12,093 bases of DNA. It comes from Competibacteraceae bacterium UBA2788. GTDB taxonomy: Bacteria; Pseudomonadota; Gammaproteobacteria; Competibacterales; Competibacteraceae. Every line of letters starts with the position of its first letter. Position 1 is the stretch's first letter. Below are positions 6,900 through 12,093 of this stretch, one piece after another. The position numbers and the translations under genes are program-made. The stretch lies in assembly GCA_002352185.1 (NCBI GenBank), contig DEHY01000111.1, positions 1 to 12,093 on the forward strand, in the 5' to 3' direction. Under the pieces are notes generated by a model. It ran no database searches and was not told the origin of the DNA. It was given only the letters and a program-made list of their open reading frames with translations.

Positions 6900-7778
6900 A
6901 TGGCTGCGACGCAACCCTTGATTCGGCGTTTGTGCATCATCGGCGTCGGCCTGATCGGCGGCTCGCTGGCGCGTGCGTTGCGGGAGGCAAGCGCGGTGGG
7001 CGAGGTCGTCGGCGCGGGGCGGGGCGAAGATAATCTGCGCGCTGCGGTGCGCCTGGGCGTGGTAGACCGCTACGATACCGACGTTAGCCGCGCAGTCGCT
7101 GATGCCGATGTGGTCGTGGTCGCGGCACCGTTGGGCGCGATTTCGTCGGTGTTGCGCGCTATCGCCCCGCACCTGGCCCCCGACTGCGTCCTGACCGATG
7201 TAGGCAGCGCCAAGGGCAGCGTCGTCGCCGATGTCGAGCGGATTTACGGCGCTATCCCGCCGCATTTCGTCCCCGGCCATCCCATTGCCGGCACCGAGAA
7301 AAGCGGCGTGGAAGCCTCGTTCGCCACCCTGTTTCAGCGTCGGCGGGTGATTCTGACTCCGCTGGCGGAAACTGCCGTCACTGCGTACCGCCTGATCCGG
7401 CGGATGTGGGAACTGACCGGCGCGGAAGTGGTGGATATGGGAGTGCGTCATCATGATGCGGTATTGGCGGCGACCAGCCATCTACCGCATGTTTTGGCCT
7501 ACACCCTGGTGGATACCCTGGCGCGACTGGACGACCGGGCGGAAGTGTTCCGCTATGCTGCCGGCGGTTTCCGCGACTTCACCCGCATTGCCTCCAGCGA
7601 TCCGCAAATGTGGCACGACATCTGTGTCGCCAACCGCGAGCAATTGCTGGAAATGCTTACGCTGTTCAGCGCCGATCTGGCGCAGTTGACCGAGGCCATT
7701 CGCAGCGATGACCGCGCCGCGATTCTCGCTGCCTTCCAGCGGGCCAAGCGCGCCCGCGACAACCTTTATCTCGATTGA
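6900..7778 (+). CDS. tyrA: Prephenate/arogenate dehydrogenase TyrA
   Basis: This 292-residue NAD(P)-dependent oxidative decarboxylase produces 4-hydroxyphenylpyruvate (from prephenate) or tyrosine (from arogenate). The N-terminal Rossmann domain has GVGLIGGSLARAL (15-27). DVGSAKG (100-106), GHPIAGTEKSG (126-136), SHLPH (193-197) and FRDFTRIASSDPQMW (224-238) are TyrA signatures in the correct order. There is no chorismate mutase or ACT domain, so this is the monofunctional form. The dinucleotide site has GAGRGED (38-44) rather than an acidic residue right after beta-2, so NAD versus NADP preference is open. ATG at 6900 is preferred because AAGGAG (6885-6890) sits 9 nt upstream; TTG at 6894 is too close to it. 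The gene starts 6 nt after hisC and ends 9 nt before aroA. Confidence 0.94.
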   Translation: MAATQPLIRRLCIIGVGLIGGSLARALREASAVGEVVGAGRGEDNLRAAVRLGVVDRYDTDVSRAVADADVVVVAAPLGAISSVLRAIAPHLAPDCVLTDVGSAKGSVVADVERIYGAIPPHFVPGHPIAGTEKSGVEASFATLFQRRRVILTPLAETAVTAYRLIRRMWELTGAEVVDMGVRHHDAVLAATSHLPHVLAYTLVDTLARLDDRAEVFRYAAGGFRDFTRIASSDPQMWHDICVANREQLLEMLTLFSADLAQLTEAIRSDDRAAILAAFQRAKRARDNLYLD

Positions 7779-7787
7779 ATTTTCGCC

Positions 7788-9107
7788 ATGACCGATATCC
7801 ATTTCATCGTTGAACCCGGCGGCAGCCTGCATGGCTGCTTGCGCGTGCCCGGCGATAAATCCATTTCCCATCGCGCCATCATGTTCGGAGCGCTGGCTGA
7901 AGGCTTGACCACGATCACCGGCTTTCTGGACGGCGAAGATTGCCTGGCCACGTTGCGGGCGTTCCGCGCCATGGGGGTGCATATTGACGGGCCGGATCAG
8001 GGTCGGGTCACGGTGCATGGCGTGGGTTTGCAGGGATTGCGCGCGCCGACTGGCCCGCTGGATATGGGCAATTCCGGCACCTCGATGCGGCTGATGAGCG
8101 GGATTCTGGCCGGACAGGCTTTCGATACCGTACTCACCGGCGATGCCTCGCTGACCCGGCGCCCGATGCGGCGCGTCACGGAGCCGCTGACGCAAATGGG
8201 CGCATGGATTGAAGCCACCGACAAGGGTTCGGCGCCGCTGCGGATTCACGGCGGTCAGCGGCTGGTCGGCATGGATTATCGGATGCCGGTCGCCAGCGCC
8301 CAGGTCAAATCCAGTCTGCTGCTGGCGGGGCTGTATGCCGAAGGCGAGACCCGCGTGACCGAACCCGCGCCGACACGCGATCACACCGAACGGATGCTGG
8401 AAGGTTTTGGTTATGCGCTGCGGCGCGAAGGCGAGGGCACGGTTGCCGTAACCGGCGGCGGGCGGTTGACCGCAACTACGATTGACGTGCCCGCCGATAT
8501 TTCCTCAGCGGCGTTCTTCCTGGTTGGAGCCAGCATTGCGCCGGGATCAGACCTGACTCTGGAGCATGTCGGCGTCAATCCGACCCGCACCGGAGCAATT
8601 GACATCCTGCGCTTGATGGGCGCGAATATTGAGATGTTGAATCCGCGACGGGCGGGCGGCGAATCGGTGGCCGATCTGCGGGTGCGTTATGCACCGCTGC
8701 ACGGGATTCGGATTCCCGAAGCGCTGGTGCCGCTGGCGATTGACGAATTCCCGGCGCTGTTCATCGCCGCCGCCTGCGCCGACGGCGAAACCGTGTTGAC
8801 CGGCGCCGAAGAATTGCGGGTTAAGGAAAGCGACCGGATTCAGGTCATGGCCGATGGTCTGACCACGCTGGGCATCGCGGCCCGGCCAACCGCCGACGGC
8901 ATCGTGATCCGGGGCGGCGCATTGACCGGCGGAACCGTGGAGAGTCACGGCGATCACCGGATCGCCATGAGTTTCGCGATGGCCGGGCTGCGCGCCGGTG
9001 GCCTGACCCGGATTCACGACTGCGCCAATGTCAACACGTCCTTTCCCGGTTTTGTATCCCTCGCCCGGAATGCGGGCCTGACCATAACCGAACAAGGAAG
9101 GGCATGA
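7788..9107 (+). CDS. aroA: 3-phosphoshikimate 1-carboxyvinyltransferase (EPSP synthase), class II type
   Basis: This 439-residue enzyme of the shikimate pathway joins phosphoenolpyruvate to shikimate 3-phosphate. It is the target of glyphosate. Signatures seen: PGDKSISHRA (21-30), LDMGNSGTSMRL (91-102), SLTRRPMRR (121-129), the catalytic aspartate D319 in AIDEFPALF, LRVKESDR (343-350, E347) and SHGDHRIAM (386-394). It carries the four short motifs used to define class II EPSP synthases: GDKS (22-25), SAQVK (170-174), RDHTE (197-201) and NPTR (264-267). Class II enzymes include the naturally glyphosate-tolerant CP4 type, whereas E. coli AroA is class I. The active-site loop here has GNSGT where CP4 has alanine, so tolerance is not assured. 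Its TGA overlaps the cmk ATG by 4 nt. Confidence 0.95.
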   Translation: MTDIHFIVEPGGSLHGCLRVPGDKSISHRAIMFGALAEGLTTITGFLDGEDCLATLRAFRAMGVHIDGPDQGRVTVHGVGLQGLRAPTGPLDMGNSGTSMRLMSGILAGQAFDTVLTGDASLTRRPMRRVTEPLTQMGAWIEATDKGSAPLRIHGGQRLVGMDYRMPVASAQVKSSLLLAGLYAEGETRVTEPAPTRDHTERMLEGFGYALRREGEGTVAVTGGGRLTATTIDVPADISSAAFFLVGASIAPGSDLTLEHVGVNPTRTGAIDILRLMGANIEMLNPRRAGGESVADLRVRYAPLHGIRIPEALVPLAIDEFPALFIAAACADGETVLTGAEELRVKESDRIQVMADGLTTLGIAARPTADGIVIRGGALTGGTVESHGDHRIAMSFAMAGLRAGGLTRIHDCANVNTSFPGFVSLARNAGLTITEQGRA

Positions 9108-9799
9108 GCGCCTTGGCTCCCGTCATCGCTGTGGACGGCCCCAGCGGAGTGGGCAAGGGCACACTCTGCCAGTGGCTGGCGGTTCGGCTGGGCTGGCGTC
9201 TGCTGGACAGCGGAGCGTTGTACCGGTTGACCGCGCTGGCGGCATTGCGCCGCAATGCGCCGCTGGAGGACGAAGATCGGGTTGCGGCGGTGGCGACGCG
9301 GCTGGAAGCGGAATTTACCGTCCGGGCCGACGGTGGCTTGCGCATCACGCTGGATGGAACCGAAGTCGGCGTTGAACTGCGCACCGAACAGTGCGGCAAT
9401 GCCGCCTCCCGGGTCGCCGCGCTGCCTGCGGTGCGCGCCGCGTTACTGCAACGGCAGCGGGATTTCCGCCGCGCCCCCGGTCTCATCGCCGACGGTCGGG
9501 ATATGGGCACTATGGTATTCCCGGATGCCGAACTGAAATTATTTCTGACCGCCAGCGCCGAAGAACGCGCCCAGCGGCGGCATAAGCAGTTGAGTCAACA
9601 GGGTTTGGATGCTAATCTTAAAAGTCTCGCTGGCGAAATTGCCGAGCGTGACGCCCGCGATAGCCAGCGGGCGATAGCTCCGCTCCGGCCCGCCGCCGAT
9701 GCGGAAATCCTGGACACCACCCGCCTGAAGATCGCCGATGTGTGCGCTTGGGCGCTGGCGTTGACCGCGCAGCGACTGACGCTGCCGGAACTGCGTTAG
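9104..9799 (+). CDS. cmk: Cytidylate kinase
   Basis: This 231-residue cytoplasmic kinase phosphorylates CMP and dCMP with ATP in pyrimidine salvage and RNA turnover. The Walker A loop is GPSGVGKGT (12-20). LDSGALYR (34-41), IADGRDMGTMVFPDA (128-142) and the LID-region AERDARDSQR (180-189) with the expected arginines identify it as Cmk rather than adenylate or thymidylate kinase. Length is normal (225-230 in relatives). The ATG at 9104 overlaps the aroA stop as ATGA, so the two are translationally coupled. The usual gammaproteobacterial neighbour rpsA follows. Confidence 0.96.
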   Translation: MSALAPVIAVDGPSGVGKGTLCQWLAVRLGWRLLDSGALYRLTALAALRRNAPLEDEDRVAAVATRLEAEFTVRADGGLRITLDGTEVGVELRTEQCGNAASRVAALPAVRAALLQRQRDFRRAPGLIADGRDMGTMVFPDAELKLFLTASAEERAQRRHKQLSQQGLDANLKSLAGEIAERDARDSQRAIAPLRPAADAEILDTTRLKIADVCAWALALTAQRLTLPELR

Positions 9800-9981
9800 A
9801 CAGGGTCTTTACGCCGGGGGCGTCCATGCTAGGCTTAGCTGTTGACGAGCGTTGGGACTGGACGCTCCCAGCGCAATGAACATACAGTCACCCCATGCCG
9901 GTTCGGAACGATGCCGCCGAACTTGATCACCCAACCCACCCGTGGCGGTTTCTTGCCGCCGGTTCTTTTGAGCTATAACCC
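9800..9981 (+). promoter_or_regulatory. rpsA leader: hairpins and candidate translational operator
   Basis: This 182-bp spacer holds three stem-loops before rpsA. The first is GCGTTGGGA (9849-9857) with TCCCAGCGC (9866-9874), nine pairs including one G-U. The second is GTTCGG (9901-9906) with CCGAAC (9917-9922). The third is GGCGG (9944-9948) with CCGCC (9956-9960). The rpsA start has no proper Shine-Dalgarno, only GAG at 9970-9972. In E. coli the rpsA leader likewise has several hairpins and a degenerate Shine-Dalgarno, and S1 represses its own translation there; I infer the same control. A weak promoter may exist at TTTACG (9808-9813) with TAGGCT (9830-9835), spacing 16. Confidence 0.5.
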
Positions 9982-11655
9982 ATGACTGAAAGTTTTGCCG
10001 AACTGTTTGAACAGAGTCTGCTGGATAAGCAGATGCAGATTGGTTCCATCGTCCAGGGAACGGTGGTAGAGGTTCGGGCGGACGCCGTGGTCGTCAATGC
10101 CGGCCTGAAATCCGAAGGACTGATCCCTATCGAACAGTTTTACAGCGAGGACGGCGTTCTCGAAGTGAAGGTGGGCGATGTGATCGAGGTCGCCCTGGAT
10201 GCGCTCGAAGACGGGTTTGGAGAAACCCGGCTGTCCCGCGAGAAGGCCAAGCGCGCCCGGGTCTGGACCGCCTTGGAAAAAGCCTTCGAAGGCGAGGAAA
10301 TCATCAAGGGGCTGATCAGCGGCAAGGTGAAAGGTGGTTTCACCGTGGATATCGGCGAAATCCGCGCCTTCCTGCCCGGTTCGCTGGTGGATGTGCGCCC
10401 GGTGCGCGACGCCGCCTATCTGGAAGGGAAGGAGCAGGAATTCAAGGTTATCAAGCTCGACCGCCGGCGCAATAATGTCGTGGTGTCCCGTCGGGCAGTG
10501 GTGGAGCAGGAATACAGCGCCGAACGCGAAGCGCTGTTGCAGAATTTGCAGGAAGGCCAGATCGTGGATGGCGTAGTCAAGAATCTCACCGATTACGGCG
10601 CGTTCCTGGATCTGGGAGGCATTGACGGTCTGCTGCACATTACCGACATGGCATGGCGGCGGGTCAAGCATCCCTCGGAAGTGGTCGGCGTCGGCGATGC
10701 GGTCAAGGTCAAGGTGTTGAAGTTCGACCGCGAGCGCAATCGCGTGTCGCTGGGCCTGAAGCAGTTGGGCGACGATCCCTGGACCGCGTTGGCGCGCCGC
10801 TACCCGGTCGGCACCCGGGTGTTTGGAAAAGTGACCAATATTGCCGATTATGGCTGCTTCGTCGAGATTGAGGAGGGCGTTGAGGGCCTGGTTCACGTCT
10901 CGGAAATGGACTGGACCAACAAGAACGTCAACCCGAACAAAGTGGTGGCGCTGGGCGACGAAGTTGAGGTCATGGTGCTGGACATCGACGAGGATCGCCG
11001 CCGCATCTCGCTGGGCATGAAGCAGTGCCTGGCGAATCCGTGGGAAGACTTCGATCAGGGCCATGCCAAGGGCGACCGCGTTTCCGGCAAGATCAAGTCC
11101 ATTACCGATTTCGGCATCTTCATCGGCCTGGATGGCGGGATCGATGGGCTGGTGCATCTATCCGACATTTCCTGGCACGCCACCGGCGAGGAAGCGGTGC
11201 GCCAATACAAGAAAGGCCAGGAAGTGGATGCGGTGGTGCTGGCGGTTGATCCCGAACGCGAACGCATTTCGCTGGGCATCAAGCAGCTCGATAAGGACCC
11301 GTTCTCCAATTTCGTCGCCGATCATGTTAAGGGCTGCATCATTCCGGGCCGGATCGTCGCGGTGGACGCCAAGGGCGCCATGGTGGATTTGGGCAACGGG
11401 GTTGAGGGTACGTTACGCGCCTCCGAACTGTCCCGCGAACGGGTCGACGATGCGCGCACGCTGCTGAAAGAAGGCGATGAGGTCGAAGCCAAATTTATCG
11501 GCGTGGATCGCAAGAATCGCACGATCACCTTGTCCATCAAGGCCAAGGACATGGCGGACGAAGCCGATGTGCTACAGGACTACAGCCGCAGATCCGGCAC
11601 TGGCGCGACTTTGGGCGACATCTTCAAGGAGCAGATGAGCGCGCCGGACGAGTGA
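9982..11655 (+). CDS. rpsA: 30S ribosomal protein S1
   Basis: This 557-residue protein has the same length as E. coli S1. It binds mRNA at the 30S subunit and helps unfold leaders lacking a strong Shine-Dalgarno. Six S1 OB-fold repeats can be followed at about residues 20-86, 104-171, 191-260, 276-347, 363-434 and 450-520. Repeats 3-5 show the canonical pattern [20 protein letters not shown], then a [24 protein letters not shown] strand pair. Repeats 1 and 2 are more divergent, as expected for the ribosome-binding part. The N-terminus [13 protein letters not shown] is the helix that docks on S2. The C-terminal tail [11 protein letters not shown] is also family-typical. The start at 9982 is fixed by this N-terminus, although the ribosome-binding site is poor. 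ihfB follows after 143 bp. Confidence 0.98.
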   Translation: MTESFAELFEQSLLDKQMQIGSIVQGTVVEVRADAVVVNAGLKSEGLIPIEQFYSEDGVLEVKVGDVIEVALDALEDGFGETRLSREKAKRARVWTALEKAFEGEEIIKGLISGKVKGGFTVDIGEIRAFLPGSLVDVRPVRDAAYLEGKEQEFKVIKLDRRRNNVVVSRRAVVEQEYSAEREALLQNLQEGQIVDGVVKNLTDYGAFLDLGGIDGLLHITDMAWRRVKHPSEVVGVGDAVKVKVLKFDRERNRVSLGLKQLGDDPWTALARRYPVGTRVFGKVTNIADYGCFVEIEEGVEGLVHVSEMDWTNKNVNPNKVVALGDEVEVMVLDIDEDRRRISLGMKQCLANPWEDFDQGHAKGDRVSGKIKSITDFGIFIGLDGGIDGLVHLSDISWHATGEEAVRQYKKGQEVDAVVLAVDPERERISLGIKQLDKDPFSNFVADHVKGCIIPGRIVAVDAKGAMVDLGNGVEGTLRASELSRERVDDARTLLKEGDEVEAKFIGVDRKNRTITLSIKAKDMADEADVLQDYSRRSGTGATLGDIFKEQMSAPDE

Positions 11656-11659
11656 CGGT

Positions 11660-11706
11660 CGAAACCGGCAAACCGGCGCGGTGGTTTTTCCTGCCTCACC
11701 GGTTCG
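11660..11706 (+). terminator. Possible rpsA terminator / hairpin region
   Basis: Just after the rpsA stop there is AAACC GGCGCGGT GGTTTTT (stem 11670-11674 with 11683-11687, ending in five T residues), a weak intrinsic-terminator shape. A competing larger hairpin pairs CGAAACCGG (11660-11668, one bulged A) with CCGGTTCG (11699-11706). The tandem AAACCGGC AAACCGGC makes alternative pairings possible. Partial readthrough into ihfB is likely; rpsA and ihfB are often partly cotranscribed. Confidence 0.35.
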
Positions 11707-11798
11707 TCGTTGAAGATACCCTTGGTTTTTAGTCCGTGCTTGAACGATGGCAGTTGCAGTGCGCGCCATTGCAGCCGCCATTCACTGGGAGGCCTTCC

Positions 11799-12093
11799 AT
11801 GACGAAATCAGAATTGATCGAAATTCTCTCGCGCAAGCGCAGCGACATTCTCTACAAGGATGTGGAACAGGCGGTCAAGACATTGCTGGAGCAGATGAGC
11901 GAGTCTCTGTCCAGCGGTGAACGGATTGAAATCCGTGGTTTCGGCAGTTTCTCGCTGCACTTCCGGCCACCACGGGTCGGTCGTAATCCCAAGACGGGCG
12001 ATGCGGTGACGCTGGCGGGCAAGTATGTGCCGCATTTCAAGCCCGGCAAGGAACTGCGCGAACGGGTCAATGAACGCTATTCCGAAGGTGGCA
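11799..12093 (+). CDS. ihfB: Integration host factor beta subunit (3' end beyond window)
   Basis: 98 codons are visible with no stop yet, so the gene leaves the window; E. coli IhfB has 94 residues, so only a few codons should be missing. IHF, a heterodimer of IhfA and IhfB, bends DNA by about 160 degrees at specific sites and takes part in recombination, replication and promoter control. The sequence [24 protein letters not shown] (about 40-53), the DNA-intercalating beta-arm tip GRNPKTGD (about 61-68) and [16 protein letters not shown] (about 74-89) follow IhfB closely and fit it better than HU. ATG at 11799 has a strong GGGAGG site 6 nt upstream (11787-11792). It lies downstream of rpsA, its usual place. 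Confidence 0.96.
   Translation, partial: MTKSELIEILSRKRSDILYKDVEQAVKTLLEQMSESLSSGERIEIRGFGSFSLHFRPPRVGRNPKTGDAVTLAGKYVPHFKPGKELRERVNERYSEGG

Noticed and set aside
6765-8384. Two long minus-strand frames (238 and 300 codons) across tyrA and aroA
   Set aside because: Both lie opposite clear conserved genes, are rich in His, Gln and Arg as expected of antisense GC-rich frames, and show no domain or ribosome-binding site.
9973-11157. 394-codon open frame antisense to rpsA
   Set aside because: It is a shadow of the biased codon use of rpsA; the predicted protein has no family resemblance, while the sense frame is unmistakable S1.
11705-11798. Promoter for ihfB
   Set aside because: Several TTGA-type strings occur (11710, 11740), but none has a -10 hexamer at 16-18 bp; not supported by eye.

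Overview
The window is a GC-rich, densely coded stretch of a bacterial chromosome, most likely from a gammaproteobacterium. The main evidence is the block hisC - tyrA - aroA - cmk - rpsA - ihfB (5769-12093, + strand), a gene order well known from Pseudomonas and its relatives, plus S1 and IHF-beta proteins of enterobacterial type. Genus cannot be settled from the sequence alone.

Left part (1-1740, - strand): a three-gene unit read leftwards, crcB/fluC (fluoride channel), a DUF190 (PII-like) gene and an MFS transporter that runs off the window edge. Start and stop codons overlap at both junctions, so the unit looks translationally coupled. A 125-bp divergent spacer holding a 15-bp perfect palindrome separates it from mepA (1866-2723, + strand), a periplasmic murein endopeptidase with signal peptide and zinc-ligand motifs.

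Middle part (2724-5552, - strand): the most unusual region. mepA converges on a 5'-truncated copy of the msrB 3' end (2725-2864). A hicBA toxin-antitoxin locus follows, whose toxin gene carries an in-frame TAG, then a stretch of repeat-like DNA, then a complete msrB (3491-3895). The two msrB segments share 124 bp with four differences, as direct repeats flanking a 645-bp insert. This is the geometry left by insertion into, or a Campbell-type crossover within, the msrB 3' end. Upstream of msrB, on the same strand, is a Kef-type cation:proton antiporter with a nucleotide-binding RCK domain.

Right part (5769-12093, + strand): aromatic amino-acid genes hisC (aminotransferase), tyrA (prephenate/arogenate dehydrogenase) and aroA (EPSP synthase with class II motifs) are packed with gaps of 6 and 9 nt. 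aroA overlaps cmk (cytidylate kinase) by 4 nt. After a 182-bp spacer with several hairpins comes rpsA (ribosomal protein S1, six S1 domains), then a 143-bp spacer and the start of ihfB (IHF beta), cut by the window edge. The region thus links tyrosine/phenylalanine biosynthesis, nucleotide metabolism, translation and nucleoid architecture.

No tRNA, rRNA, CRISPR array or intact mobile element was seen. I see no wholly new system; the msrB/hicBA rearrangement deserves the closest second look.
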